Assembly (NCBI RefSeq): GCF_900638585.1
Contig: NZ_LR134523.1
Coordinates: 310,001 to 374,000, forward strand
Direction: 5' to 3'
DNA length: 64,000 nt
Origin: Aedoeadaptatus ivorii
GTDB lineage: Bacteria; Bacillota; Clostridia; Tissierellales; Peptoniphilaceae
Part shown: positions 25,385 through 35,053 of the stretch, one piece after another
How the letters are laid out: every line of letters begins with the position of its first letter
Numbering within the stretch: position 1 is the stretch's first letter
Translations under genes and position numbers: made by a program
Notes under the pieces: generated by a model
Database searches by the model: none
What the model was told of the DNA's origin: nothing
Seen by the model: only the letters and a program-made list of their open reading frames with translations

Positions 25385-26505
25385 TGCCATACGGCCTCGT
25401 ACTCGAAGGAGGCGGCGCCAAGGGCAGTTACCAACTGGGAAGCTATATGGCTTTGCAGGAAGAGAACAAAGACATACGCCTCGTGGTAGGCACGTCTATG
25501 GGCGCCTTAAATGGCGCCTTTGTCGTTCAGGGAAATACCGACGTGCTGGTGAAGGTGTGGTCTATGAGTACCTTTGACGAAAGTCGGGATCTGATGGAAT
25601 CCTTGGCAGTGTGGCGGGGAAATATATACGATCCGATCCAGCTCGCCCGCACCGCCCGCGCCGCCTCGCGCATGGACATTCGGCCCCTTCGAGAGCTGAT
25701 CCACCGCCATATCGACGAAGATACGATCCGCGCCGCAGAAGTCGATTACGGATTGGTGGTCTACAGCCTGACCGAGGGCAAGACCAAGTTTTTGTACCTC
25801 GACGACATTCCCCGGGGGCAGCTGGGGAAATACATCCTCGCCAGCTGCTGCTATCCCGTGTTCAGTCCCATAAAGATCGACGGCAATCTGTATGTAGACG
25901 GCGGGATCGGCAATAACCTCCCCTACGAGATGGTCCTCGCCCGGGGACTGGATCCGATCATCCTACGCACCAATCCTCCCAAGGCGGAGGACCGCTTCCC
26001 CGAAGGGGCGACGGTGATCGGGCCGGACCGGCCGGTGGCGGATACCATGCACTTTAACCCGATTTTGGCGCCCGATCGCATGCGTACGGGATATCGCCAC
26101 GCCAAGCGGATACTGGGCGGCTACGACGGTTTGGATTATACCTTTTTTCCCATCGACGAAGCGGAGGCGATGCAGCGGCTATCGGAGCTATTTTTCTTCC
26201 GAAAGGAGGACTTTCGCTATTTGGTGGCGGAGAAAGGGAGTTTGGAGCGGGGCATCGTAGAGACGCTCTGGCCCCAACTCGCCCGGTCGCTTGCGCTTCC
26301 CGAGGCGTATAGCTATAAGCAGCTGTATCTTGCGCTTATCGAAGCGCGGGCACAGCAGCTGCATTTCGATCCCGACCGCATTTACCATGCCGACGGGTTG
26401 ATTCGGGAGATGGAAGAGAAAGAGGGCATAAGCCCCCGGGTGGAGACCGTGCTCGAGCGGGTGCTGCACCTGTTGTTTCGCGGAAAGAGGGTGGCGATTG
26501 GATAA
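25384..26505 (+). CDS. patatin-like phospholipase
   Basis: Serine acyl hydrolase with a Ser-Asp dyad, likely acting on phospholipids or acyl glycerols at the inner membrane face. The oxyanion box GGGAKGSYQLG, the nucleophile motif GTSMG and the catalytic DGG (YVDGGIGNN) are present. It has 373 residues with an extra C-terminal domain of about 150 residues that I do not recognise. The ATG sits at the mscL stop codon, and the next Nudix gene overlaps it by eight bases, so the three are probably one operon. Confidence 0.88.
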   Translation: MPYGLVLEGGGAKGSYQLGSYMALQEENKDIRLVVGTSMGALNGAFVVQGNTDVLVKVWSMSTFDESRDLMESLAVWRGNIYDPIQLARTARAASRMDIRPLRELIHRHIDEDTIRAAEVDYGLVVYSLTEGKTKFLYLDDIPRGQLGKYILASCCYPVFSPIKIDGNLYVDGGIGNNLPYEMVLARGLDPIILRTNPPKAEDRFPEGATVIGPDRPVADTMHFNPILAPDRMRTGYRHAKRILGGYDGLDYTFFPIDEAEAMQRLSELFFFRKEDFRYLVAEKGSLERGIVETLWPQLARSLALPEAYSYKQLYLALIEARAQQLHFDPDRIYHADGLIREMEEKEGISPRVETVLERVLHLLFRGKRVAIG

Positions 26506-27127
26506 GGAAAAAATTCAAGATATACTCAATCATCACGAGCCGGGTCCCTTGGATCTGGACCACCGCTTTGCGGTGCTCGTCGCTTTGGCGGAGGTGGACG
26601 GGGAGGCGCACGTCATCTTCGAAAAGCGCTCTATTTTGCTGAAAAACCACACCGGCGAGGTCAGTCTGCCGGGCGGAAAGATCGAAGCGGGCGAGACGCC
26701 TAAGGAAGCCGCCATCCGCGAGACCGTAGAGGAGCTTCGCATTCGCGAGGAGCAGATAGAGATTCTGGGCGAGGCGGATTATTTGGTGCTGCGCACGGGC
26801 AAGGCCGTCCACTGCTTTATCGGCATCCTCCACGACGTGGTGATCGACGAGATCGAGCCCGAGCCGATGGAGGTCGCCTATGTATTTTCGGTGCCCTTAA
26901 AGATTTTTCTCGAACAGGAACCGGAAGCGCATATCATCGAATTCAAAAAGGACAAAGACGAGGGCTTTCCCTACGAGCTCATTCCCAAAACCACGGTGGC
27001 GCCCTTTCGAAACGTACAGGACCGCATCTACTTTTATAAGGAGGCGCGGGAAAAAGAACAGATCGTCTGGGGCATGACGGCAAAAATCATGTACGGCGTG
27101 GCGCGGTTGTTGCGCAAGGGCTTATAG
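26498..27127 (+). CDS. Nudix hydrolase, CoA pyrophosphatase type
   Basis: Nudix enzyme of 209 residues. The Nudix box GGKIEAGETPKEAAIRETVEEL is complete. The segment just before it, KRSILLKNHTGEVSLPGG, is the UPF0035 signature that marks CoA pyrophosphatases (NudL/Pcd1), which split CoA or acyl-CoA to phosphopantetheine and ADP. It starts at TTG inside the end of the patatin gene. Confidence 0.88.
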   Translation: MDKEKIQDILNHHEPGPLDLDHRFAVLVALAEVDGEAHVIFEKRSILLKNHTGEVSLPGGKIEAGETPKEAAIRETVEELRIREEQIEILGEADYLVLRTGKAVHCFIGILHDVVIDEIEPEPMEVAYVFSVPLKIFLEQEPEAHIIEFKKDKDEGFPYELIPKTTVAPFRNVQDRIYFYKEAREKEQIVWGMTAKIMYGVARLLRKGL

Positions 27128-27137
27128 GCCATCGGAC

Positions 27138-27163
27138 ATCCCCGCAGAGGCGGGGATTTTTTT
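27138..27163 (+). terminator. terminator after the Nudix gene
   Basis: Perfect stem ATCCCCGC/GCGGGGAT with loop AGAG, followed by seven T. Confidence 0.92.
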
Positions 27164-27317
27164 GTGTCCGGATAATTACAAAAGCATTACATTGCGAAAA
27201 ACCCGTTGTATTGGTTCTATGGATTTGGTACGATACCCCACGTGAATCGAAGAAAAAGTTACAAATTGTAATATTTATACCGTAAAGTCCATAGAAGTAT
27301 GACAAAGGAGTTTTAAC

Positions 27318-28286
27318 GTGATGAAGAAGTCCATCGTAGCCTCCGCATTGGCGCTCAGCCTTTTGTTGCCCGCAGGTCTTGCCGAGGCAAAGACCGTAAC
27401 CGTAAAGACCGCCGGCGATGCGCCCAAACAATACAATACCGAAGCCGCGACCGTCGGCGAATTCTTACAAGAAAATGACATCGTCCCCACCGGCGGCATC
27501 GTTTCGTTCCCCGCTTCCAAAACCGCTTTGAAAGAAGGCGACAGCGTAGAGCTGAAGAGAGGATATGAGATCACCATCGCAGACGGCACCGAAGAATACG
27601 TCCGCTCCGTGTCCTCCAACCGCGTGGAAGACATTTTGCGCGAACTCTCCATCGAATTGAAAGAAGGAGACAGCGTGACCCCGCCTCTGGACAGCACCGT
27701 CGAAGACGGCGAAGTGCTCCGCATCAACCGCGCGGCGGAAAAGACCGTGACCGAAACGATCGAGATTCCCTTTGAAACCATCACCCGCGAAAACCCCGAG
27801 TTGGAGCAGGGCACCGAAAAGGTGGTACAAGAAGGCGTCACCGGCGTGATCGAAGAGACGCGCGTGGTAAGCACCGTAAACGGCGAAGAAGCGAGCCGGA
27901 TCGTCATCGGTTCTACAGTAAAGACCGAAAAGCAAGATCGCATCGTCGAAGTGGGCACCAAGGTTCCCGAAAACACCATCCACGGCAAGAAGTACAGCCG
28001 TAAGATTACCATGAAGGGCACCGCCTACGACCCCAGCGCCGGCAGCATGACCGCATCCGGCACGAGAGCGCGCGTAGGCGCCGTGGCGGTCGACCCCCGC
28101 GTCATTCCCTTGGGCACCAAGCTCTATATCGAAAGCGCCGACGGCTTCCCCACCTACGGTTTTGCCGTAGCGGAAGACACCGGCGGGGCGATCAAGGGCA
28201 ATCGGATCGACCTGTTTTACAACACCCGCGGCGAGGCGAATCGCTTCGGCCGCCGCAATGTCACCGTATATGTATTGGAAGATTGA
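27318..28286 (+). CDS. secreted G5 and 3D domain protein (YabE/Rpf-like)
   Basis: Exported wall-associated protein of 322 residues. A signal peptide of about 24 residues ends in LAEA. Two ubiquitin-like DUF348 segments follow (residues 25-130), then a G5 domain (TETIEIPFETITRENPELEQG), and a C-terminal 3D domain with the AYDPS, TASGTRAR, VAVDPRVIPLG and AEDTGGAIKGNRIDLF motifs, whose aspartates are the catalytic core of MltA-like lytic transglycosylases. This order matches B. subtilis YabE. GTG at 27318 or ATG at 27321 may be the start; an AAAGGAG site serves both. Confidence 0.92.
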   Translation: MMKKSIVASALALSLLLPAGLAEAKTVTVKTAGDAPKQYNTEAATVGEFLQENDIVPTGGIVSFPASKTALKEGDSVELKRGYEITIADGTEEYVRSVSSNRVEDILRELSIELKEGDSVTPPLDSTVEDGEVLRINRAAEKTVTETIEIPFETITRENPELEQGTEKVVQEGVTGVIEETRVVSTVNGEEASRIVIGSTVKTEKQDRIVEVGTKVPENTIHGKKYSRKITMKGTAYDPSAGSMTASGTRARVGAVAVDPRVIPLGTKLYIESADGFPTYGFAVAEDTGGAIKGNRIDLFYNTRGEANRFGRRNVTVYVLED

Positions 28287-28289
28287 CAA

Positions 28290-28329
28290 CAAAAAAAGGA
28301 TGCAGCCGTAATGGGTTGCATCCTTTTTT
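28290..28329. terminator. bidirectional terminator between the G5/3D gene and the YcxB-like gene
   Basis: A-rich and T-rich arms AAAAAAGGATGCA and TGCATCCTTTTTT around an 11-12-base loop, usable from both sides. Confidence 0.9.
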
Positions 28330-28332
28330 CTG

Positions 28333-28839
28333 TTACACAAATGGCGGCGTATCGGTCTTTTTCTGTTCCGCGAGGGCCGCAAGCTGTGCATCCGCCGCCT
28401 CTTTGGGCAGCAGATAGGCGGCGGGGTGGTCGCCGTAAAAAATATAGTAATGGCGATCCGCCTCGCAAATGCCGCGGATCTCGTCGAAGGAGAAGCGCAC
28501 ATCGCCGTCTGCGAGGGCGCCGTCTTCGATGGTTACGGTATGTTCGCCCAAGGGAAGATCGTCTTTCATGCGGGCGATCAGCGATTTGAGTTTTTTTCGC
28601 ATGCTGCGCTTAAAAAAGAACACATAGACAAAGGGCCAAAGTACGAGGACGCCTGCCAAGGGGAGCAGGTCTTTTATGGATTTTTCCGTAAAGAGGTAGA
28701 AGATCGCCACCGCCACAAAGACCGCCATGGGCAAAAACTGCTGAATGCGCATGGTGCGCTTGGCGGCGGGGTTGTTTAAGAACATAAACCATTGGTAGCG
28801 AAAGTAATCTTCTTCCGAAAGGGTAAATCGATGTTTCAT
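28333..28839 (-). CDS. YcxB-like membrane protein
   Basis: A 168-residue protein with two adjacent hydrophobic helices (about residues 32-72) and a cytoplasmic C-terminal part. The N-terminal LSEEDYFRYQ and the C-terminal FDEIRGICEADRHYYIFYGD with LLPKEA match the YcxB family, which has no known function. A GGAGGC-type site lies before the ATG. It converges on the G5/3D gene and is divergent from the ABC pair. Confidence 0.65.
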   Translation of the reverse strand: MKHRFTLSEEDYFRYQWFMFLNNPAAKRTMRIQQFLPMAVFVAVAIFYLFTEKSIKDLLPLAGVLVLWPFVYVFFFKRSMRKKLKSLIARMKDDLPLGEHTVTIEDGALADGDVRFSFDEIRGICEADRHYYIFYGDHPAAYLLPKEAADAQLAALAEQKKTDTPPFV

Positions 28840-28947
28840 ATTGCCTCCTTTTTTGTATTGTACCCCAAGGCGGGCTTTTGCGGAAGAGCGCGCCGCCGGT
28901 GCGGGATGTGATAAAATAGCCTAAAGAGCCGTAAGAGGAGGAATGAC

Positions 28948-29649
28948 ATGGCATATGTGGAATTTATCGAATCGAGCAAGGTGTACGGATCGGGGCCGGC
29001 GGCCACGGTCGCAAACGACAAAATCTCCTTTTCGATCGAAAAGGGCGAGTTTGTCGTGATCCTCGGTCCGTCGGGGGCGGGGAAGTCCACGATCTTAAAT
29101 ATCCTCGGGGGAATGGATACCAACGACAGTGGACAGGTGCTGGTCGACGGAAAGGACATCGCGCAGTATTCCGACCGGGAGCGCACCCGCTACCGCAGAA
29201 ACGAAGTGGGTTTTGTGTTTCAGTTTTACAACTTGATCCCCAATCTGACGGCGCTGGAGAATGTAGAGCTCGCCAACGCCATTGTAGACGACGCCCTGGA
29301 TGCCCGCGAGGTGCTGGAAAAGGTGGGGCTTTCTCACCGCATGAACAATTTCCCGTCGCAGCTTTCCGGCGGCGAACAGCAGCGGGTCGCCATTGCCCGG
29401 GCGCTGGGGAAAAACCCGAATTTACTCCTCTGCGACGAGCCCACCGGCGCATTGGACTACAACACGGGAAAGAAGGTGCTGCTGCTTTTGGAGGAGAGCT
29501 GCCGCAGGGAAAACCACACCCTGGTGGTCATCACCCATAACAGCGCCATCGCAAAGGCGGCGGATCGAGTGGTAGAGATCGCCGATGCCCGGGTGCGGGG
29601 GGTCCGTACCAACGAAGACCCGACGCCGATAGAAGAAATCGAGTGGTAG
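28948..29649 (+). CDS. ABC transporter ATPase (LolD/MacB type)
   Basis: ATPase of 233 residues with Walker [11 protein letters not shown]-loop [15 protein letters not shown], signature LSGGEQQR, Walker [17 protein letters not shown] and H-loop ITHNSA. This pattern belongs to the MacB/LolD/FtsE branch, whose partners are FtsX-type permeases. The gene ends one base before the large permease gene. A GAGGAGG site fixes the start. Confidence 0.93.
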   Translation: MAYVEFIESSKVYGSGPAATVANDKISFSIEKGEFVVILGPSGAGKSTILNILGGMDTNDSGQVLVDGKDIAQYSDRERTRYRRNEVGFVFQFYNLIPNLTALENVELANAIVDDALDAREVLEKVGLSHRMNNFPSQLSGGEQQRVAIARALGKNPNLLLCDEPTGALDYNTGKKVLLLLEESCRRENHTLVVITHNSAIAKAADRVVEIADARVRGVRTNEDPTPIEEIEW

Positions 29650-29650
29650 T

Positions 29651-32600
29651 ATGAAACCGAGACAAAAAGATTTTTGGCGAGAGATCGCCGGCGGCAAACT
29701 GCGGTTTTTGTCCCTGTTTTCTCTGATCGCCATCGGCGTATTCGTGCTGGTGGGGCTCACCGTAACGGGGCCGATTATGCGGCGCACCGTTTCGGACACC
29801 CTAAAGGCGAGCAATGCCTACGACCTCAAGCTGTCGGTCAAAGCGGGACTCGAAGACGAAGACTTAAAGCGGATCGACGCCTTGACGGGCGTGCGGGATT
29901 CGGAATACTTTCACCGCGCCTTTTTGCAGACCGACGGCAGAAAGACATTAGACGTATCCAGTATGCCGCGGCGCATCACCCGACCGGTGATTGTAGAGGG
30001 CAAGGCGCCGATCTCGCCCGGGGAGATTTTGTTGGACCGAAGCTTGAAGGATACCTACGCGATCGGCGAGAAGCTGCACTTTGTGCGGGAAGAAGACCCG
30101 CTGGATCCCGATGCGCCGCCCGTACTGAATCGCTACGATTTTACGGTGACGGGTTTTGCGACGAGCGCGGAGTATCTCGACGAGTCGGAAAAGGGCACCA
30201 CGCAAAAGGGCGATAAGATCGACGGCTTTGCCTATATTCCGCCCCTTGATTTTCGCGATCCCACCATTACCGACGCGCATTTTCAGTTTAAGGACCTCGA
30301 AGGCGTCGCCGTAGGCAGTGCGGAATATAGCGAGAAAAACGCCTCCCACCGCAAGGGATTCGAAGAGATCTTTCGCGATCGACCCGAGGCGCGGCTGTCG
30401 GCAGAGCTCGATGAAAAGCGCGCAGACATCGCCCAAGGCAGAGACGAAATCGACGAGGGCTATCGCGAGCTCGAAGACGGAAAGAAAGAGATACAAGACG
30501 CTGCGGCGCAAGTCGCCCACGGAGAAAAAGAACTCGAAGACGGCCGGCGCGCGTACGCGGAGGGCATTGCCGAAGGGGAAAAGACCCTCGCGGCATCGCT
30601 CGATTCCCTGCGGCAGGCGCGAAAGAGCATTCTCTTTCAAGAGGATCGCTTAAGCGTGGGCGAACGGGCGCTCCTCGACGGCAAGAGTCGCTGGGAAGCC
30701 GCCGCGGCGGAACTCGCCGACTCGCGAGGTACGGCCATAGCGGGGCTTTCGGGGATCGAGGACGCCTTTCGTGCGCTCAAAGAAGAGGAGGCGCTCCTCG
30801 CCGAAGCGCGAAAGAAACTGGAAACATCGCCCGCGCCGGCGGATCCGATGCCGCCGCTTCCCTATACCGAAGCCGAAGTCGCCGCGTTTCAGCGCGAGAG
30901 CAAAGAGATTGCCGACGCCCTTCCTGCCGCGGAATCGAATCTTCGTGCGCTCGAGGCGGAGCGGGATCGCCGTCGCCAAATGCGCGACGCCCTCGCCGAG
31001 GAGATCGGGATAGCGGATGCCGAAGCGGCGGCGGGGCACATCGCCGCCCTCGAAAAACAGATCGCGCAAGCCGATGCGGATATCGCCCGCTTACGGGAAA
31101 CCGCGCCCGCAGAAGGAGAAGAGATCGAAGAAAAACTTCGGGCTCTGGAAGGGGAACGGGCGGCCCTTGTGAAGAAGCGCGACGCCCTCGCCGACGAGCG
31201 GGATGCGGCGAAGAACCACCCGCGTGCACCGGAATATGCACAGGCGAAAAAAGACGCCGAAGCGGCGGAATCGGCCTATGCGGCGGCCCAACAACAGCTT
31301 GCAAAAGATGAGGCGCGCATCCGCACCCTCGAAGAGAAGATCGCCGCACAGAAGGCCGCGGAACGAAAGCGGCGGGAGATTTCGAAAGCGGCGCGGGAAA
31401 AAAACGCCGCCTACGAGCGCGAACTCGCCGCGCAAAAAGACGAGCTGGCACGCGCCAAAGCCGAACTCGAAGAAAAAGCCCGCCTCCTCGAAGAGAAAAA
31501 GCGCGAACTCGAGACAAAGCGCACCCAGGGAGAGGGCGCGCTTCAAGAGATCGAAGCCGCAGAAGCGGAACTCGCGCGCAACAAGGCGGCGCTCGCATCG
31601 CGGGAAGAAGAGATCCGTGCGGGCAAGGCACAGCTGATCCTCGTCAAAGAGGCGTTGGGGCGGGGCGAAGCGGAATGCGCCGCCGGCGCATCGGAACTGG
31701 AAGAGAAGCGCAGGACGGGCGCCGCGGAGCTCGACGCCGCGGCGAAAGAGCTCTGGCAGGGCCGTGCGGATCTGGAGGCGGCGCGCAGGGAATACGCCGA
31801 GAGAGAGCCCGAAGCCTTGCGAGAACTGAAAGAAGGCGCGGAGGATTTGGACCGGGCCGAGGAACTATTGACGGTCCTGCGCAAGCCCACCTATACGATT
31901 ACGCCGGCGAACGAAGAGACGAAGGTCTATACCTTCCTCGACTACGCCAAGCGGATCGATCTGCTCGCGGGGATCTTTCCCGTGTTTCTGTTTGCCATCG
32001 CCCTCTTGCTCGCATCGACGGTGACCAATCGCATGGTCGAGGAGCAGCGCATTCAGATCGGCACCTATAAGGCGTTGGGCTACGGCAATATGGACATCGC
32101 CGCAAAATACGTTAAATTCGGATCCTTGGCGGCGCTGTTGGGCGGCATACCCGGGGCGCTGGCGGGGAACTTCTTCTTAAGCCGCGTGATCGCCGACGCC
32201 TACTTCAGCGGCGGTGCCTTCTTCGTCCTGTCGATGGGGCTCTATCCCCTACACATCGTCCTCGCGATCGCGGCGGGCATCCTCGCCACGGGACTGATCG
32301 CCTTTTTGAGCGTGCGGGGCAGCCTTACCGAGCGCACCGCCACGCTGCTTTTGCCTAAGCAACCGGCAAAGGGCACGCGGATCTTCCTCGAGCGCATTCG
32401 GCCGCTGTGGGCGCGCATGACCTTTTTGCAAAAGGTCACCTCGCGCAATCTCTTCCGCGACAAAAAGCGCATGGCCATGACCGTGATCGGCGTCATGGGC
32501 TGTATGGCGCTATTGGTGCTGGGCTTCGGCATCCGCACCTCCGTCGACGGCCTGGTGGATAAGCAGTTTGGCGAGATTACCCGTTTCGACCACATCCTAT

Positions 32601-33541
32601 TGTACGAGCCCCTGCTTTCGCCCGAGGATCACGACGCATATCAGCAAGAGATCGCAAAGGATCCGGACATTCTGCGACGCGCCACGGGCCGGCTGGTACG
32701 CCTCCGCGTTCCGTATTCAGAGGGGCTTGCGCAACCGGTGAATTTGATCGTGCCCGAAACGGAAGCGGCGCTCGAAGACGTCGTCGTGCTCCGCGATCCC
32801 AAGACCAAAGCGACCGTCGATTTGACAGACGGGGCGGTCATCACCGAAAAACTTGCGAAGATCATGAAGCTTTCCCTCGGCGATTCGATCCGCGTAAAAG
32901 ACGAGGACGACAGATTCCACGACATCTCCGTCGCCGCCATCACCGAAGGCTACGCGGGCCACTATATGTATATGAACCGCACGACCTACGAGCGGGTATT
33001 TGCCGCGGACTACAAGGCGAATACGGATCTGGTGTATACGGCGGGCAAGGACATCGCCCGCTACCGGGACTACGATTCGGTGACGGCGCTGTTGGATACG
33101 TCGGGGATTCGGCATATCGTCGAGCAGGTGACCGACAATATCGGCTTTATCGTGTTGGTCATCCTCGTGGCCTCTTCCACCCTCGCGGTGGTGGTGCTCT
33201 CGACGCTTACGAGCATCAATATTCAGGAGCGACGACGGGAGATCTCGACGATCCGGGTATTGGGCTTTTATCCCGAAGAGGTCACCGCCTATATCTACCG
33301 GGAGACCGGGGTGCTGACCGCCGTGGGCATCCTCGTCGGCTGTGTGGTGGGAAAATACCTCCACGCCCTGGTGATCTCGCTCGTCGTGCCCGACGGCGCC
33401 ATGCTCGACCCCGCGCTGGGCGCGGCGAACTATTTGATTCCCGTCGCCATCACCCTGGCGATTTCCGTGGTGCTGATGTTCTACTTCCACCGAAAACTGC
33501 AGAAGATCGATATGGTGGAGGCGCTCAAGGGCGTAGAGTAG
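29651..33541 (+). CDS. FtsX-family ABC permease with a long coiled-coil insert
   Basis: Permease of 1296 residues. One hydrophobic helix lies near residues 20-42, then an extracytoplasmic domain, then a charged, alanine- and glutamate-rich coiled coil from about residue 250 to 743, then a helix at 770-795, the first FtsX domain to about 900, a helix at 935-960, a second extracytoplasmic domain, and the second FtsX domain from about 1160 to the end. Such proteins probably move or extract envelope lipids or peptides by mechanotransmission; the substrate is unknown. It works with the ATPase just upstream. The coiled coil is longer than in most relatives. Confidence 0.88.
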   Translation: MKPRQKDFWREIAGGKLRFLSLFSLIAIGVFVLVGLTVTGPIMRRTVSDTLKASNAYDLKLSVKAGLEDEDLKRIDALTGVRDSEYFHRAFLQTDGRKTLDVSSMPRRITRPVIVEGKAPISPGEILLDRSLKDTYAIGEKLHFVREEDPLDPDAPPVLNRYDFTVTGFATSAEYLDESEKGTTQKGDKIDGFAYIPPLDFRDPTITDAHFQFKDLEGVAVGSAEYSEKNASHRKGFEEIFRDRPEARLSAELDEKRADIAQGRDEIDEGYRELEDGKKEIQDAAAQVAHGEKELEDGRRAYAEGIAEGEKTLAASLDSLRQARKSILFQEDRLSVGERALLDGKSRWEAAAAELADSRGTAIAGLSGIEDAFRALKEEEALLAEARKKLETSPAPADPMPPLPYTEAEVAAFQRESKEIADALPAAESNLRALEAERDRRRQMRDALAEEIGIADAEAAAGHIAALEKQIAQADADIARLRETAPAEGEEIEEKLRALEGERAALVKKRDALADERDAAKNHPRAPEYAQAKKDAEAAESAYAAAQQQLAKDEARIRTLEEKIAAQKAAERKRREISKAAREKNAAYERELAAQKDELARAKAELEEKARLLEEKKRELETKRTQGEGALQEIEAAEAELARNKAALASREEEIRAGKAQLILVKEALGRGEAECAAGASELEEKRRTGAAELDAAAKELWQGRADLEAARREYAEREPEALRELKEGAEDLDRAEELLTVLRKPTYTITPANEETKVYTFLDYAKRIDLLAGIFPVFLFAIALLLASTVTNRMVEEQRIQIGTYKALGYGNMDIAAKYVKFGSLAALLGGIPGALAGNFFLSRVIADAYFSGGAFFVLSMGLYPLHIVLAIAAGILATGLIAFLSVRGSLTERTATLLLPKQPAKGTRIFLERIRPLWARMTFLQKVTSRNLFRDKKRMAMTVIGVMGCMALLVLGFGIRTSVDGLVDKQFGEITRFDHILLYEPLLSPEDHDAYQQEIAKDPDILRRATGRLVRLRVPYSEGLAQPVNLIVPETEAALEDVVVLRDPKTKATVDLTDGAVITEKLAKIMKLSLGDSIRVKDEDDRFHDISVAAITEGYAGHYMYMNRTTYERVFAADYKANTDLVYTAGKDIARYRDYDSVTALLDTSGIRHIVEQVTDNIGFIVLVILVASSTLAVVVLSTLTSINIQERRREISTIRVLGFYPEEVTAYIYRETGVLTAVGILVGCVVGKYLHALVISLVVPDGAMLDPALGAANYLIPVAITLAISVVLMFYFHRKLQKIDMVEALKGVE

Positions 33542-33570
33542 TTGCCTTCGGGGTAAAAATATGCTATACT
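33542..33570 (+). promoter_or_regulatory. sigma-A promoter candidate before the MATE gene
   Basis: -35 TTGCCT, 17-base spacer and -10 TATACT. The expected transcript start lies just before the hairpin at 33580-33606, so transcripts from here would meet that hairpin at once. Confidence 0.55.
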
Positions 33571-33579
33571 GTTTAGACC

Positions 33580-33606
33580 GAAAAAGGGCCCATGCGCCCT
33601 TTTTTA
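33580..33606 (+). terminator. terminator after the ABC permease
   Basis: Stem AAAAAGGGC/GCCCTTTTTT with a six-base loop and a T run. It ends the ABC operon and may also attenuate the MATE gene. Confidence 0.85.
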
Positions 33607-33653
33607 TTGTCTAAGAATCGAAACGTAAGAAACGAAAAGAAAGAAAGGTGTGT

Positions 33654-35021
33654 ATGAAAGAAAATAAAATGGGTTACGAGCCGATCCCCCGGCTCCTCAT
33701 ACAGATGTCGCTTCCGATCGCCCTTTCTATGTTGGTGCAGGCGCTCTACAATATCGTCGACAGCGTCTGGGTCTCCCGCATCGGCGAGGACGCCTTGGCG
33801 GCGGTTTCGATGGCCTTTCCCCTGCAGCTGTTGATCAATGCCCTTTCCATCGGGATCGGCGTGGGGATGAACGCCTTGCTTTCCCGCTCTTTGGGCGAGC
33901 GAAATGTCAAAAAGGCGAATCTTACCGCCCAGACCGGCGCCTTTTTGATGCTCGTGACATCGGCGCTGTTTGCGGTGGGAGGCGTCGCCGTGGCGCCTTC
34001 ATTGATCGGCATGCAGACCGCCGATCCCGGGATCTACGCCGACGGGGTGAGCTATCTGCGGATCTGCTTTTTGTTCAGCTTCGGCCTGTTCGGGCAGATC
34101 TATATGGAACGGCTTTTGCAGTCCACGGGCCGGGCGGTCTTGAGTATGTATACGCAGATTTTCGGCGCCGTGCTCAATATGGTCCTCGACCCGATTCTCA
34201 TCTTCGGCCTCGGGCCCTTTTCGCCCATGGGCGTCGACGGGGCGGCCATCGCCACAGTGAGCAGCCAGATCAGCGCGCTCCTGTTGGGCTTTTATCTGAA
34301 CGTAAAAAAGAACCCCGAGCTGGAACTTGCGCAGCCGGGCTTTCGCCTAAACGCAGACATCATTAAGAGCATCCTCGCCGTGGGGATTCCCAGCGCCATT
34401 ATGATGTCGGTGAATTCCTTCTCGATGTTTTTGATCAACGCGATGCTCGCGGTCTTCGGCTCCACCGCCATCGTCGCCTACGGGGTGTATTTTAAGGTAC
34501 AGAGTTTCGTGTTTATGCCCATCTTCGGCCTAAACAACGGGATGATCCCCGTGATCGCCTACAATTACGGCGCGGGGTATCGCACGCGGATCTACGAGAT
34601 AATACGGATCGCCTATAAGGCGGCTACGGTGATTATGGTCTTGGGATTTTTGGCATTCCAGTTCTTCTCGCCGCAGCTGATTGGCTTTTTCGATCCCTCG
34701 CCACAGCTCTTGGAGATCGGGGTCACGGCATTTCGGATTATTTCGTTTTCCTTTATCTTTGCGGGCATCAGCATTATCAGCTCCGCCGTATTCCAATCCT
34801 TAGGAAACGGCATACTCAGCATGATCGTCAACTTGATCCGCCAGTTGGTATTGATCATTCCTTTGGTCTTTGTGCTGAGTCGAACCGGCGTGCTCGCCAA
34901 TGTGTGGTTCGCCTATCCGGCGGCGGAACTCTTTACCATGGGAATCGCGATTTTCTTTATGCGAAAGATCGATCAGGCGAAGATTCGAAATCTCGAGCCC
35001 ATCGAGGAACCGGAGGCATAA
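33654..35021 (+). CDS. MATE family efflux transporter
   Basis: Multidrug and toxin extrusion exporter, 455 residues with twelve hydrophobic helices in two halves. Family features are the N-terminal PIALSMLVQALYNIVDSVWVSRIGEDALAA pattern with the conserved NIVDS, and the pseudo-repeat in the second half (GIPSAIMMSVNSFSMFLIN). It is cation driven (sodium or proton). The substrate is not predictable. ATG at 33654 is preferred to GTG at 33648 because AAAGG precedes it. Confidence 0.93.
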   Translation: MKENKMGYEPIPRLLIQMSLPIALSMLVQALYNIVDSVWVSRIGEDALAAVSMAFPLQLLINALSIGIGVGMNALLSRSLGERNVKKANLTAQTGAFLMLVTSALFAVGGVAVAPSLIGMQTADPGIYADGVSYLRICFLFSFGLFGQIYMERLLQSTGRAVLSMYTQIFGAVLNMVLDPILIFGLGPFSPMGVDGAAIATVSSQISALLLGFYLNVKKNPELELAQPGFRLNADIIKSILAVGIPSAIMMSVNSFSMFLINAMLAVFGSTAIVAYGVYFKVQSFVFMPIFGLNNGMIPVIAYNYGAGYRTRIYEIIRIAYKAATVIMVLGFLAFQFFSPQLIGFFDPSPQLLEIGVTAFRIISFSFIFAGISIISSAVFQSLGNGILSMIVNLIRQLVLIIPLVFVLSRTGVLANVWFAYPAAELFTMGIAIFFMRKIDQAKIRNLEPIEEPEA

Positions 35022-35053
35022 AATAAGCATCGACTTTGTCGATGCTTATTTTT
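35021..35053. terminator. bidirectional terminator between MATE and DUF937 genes
   Basis: Perfect 14-base stem AAATAAGCATCGAC/GTCGATGCTTATTT with a three-base loop, with T or A runs on both sides. Confidence 0.95.
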
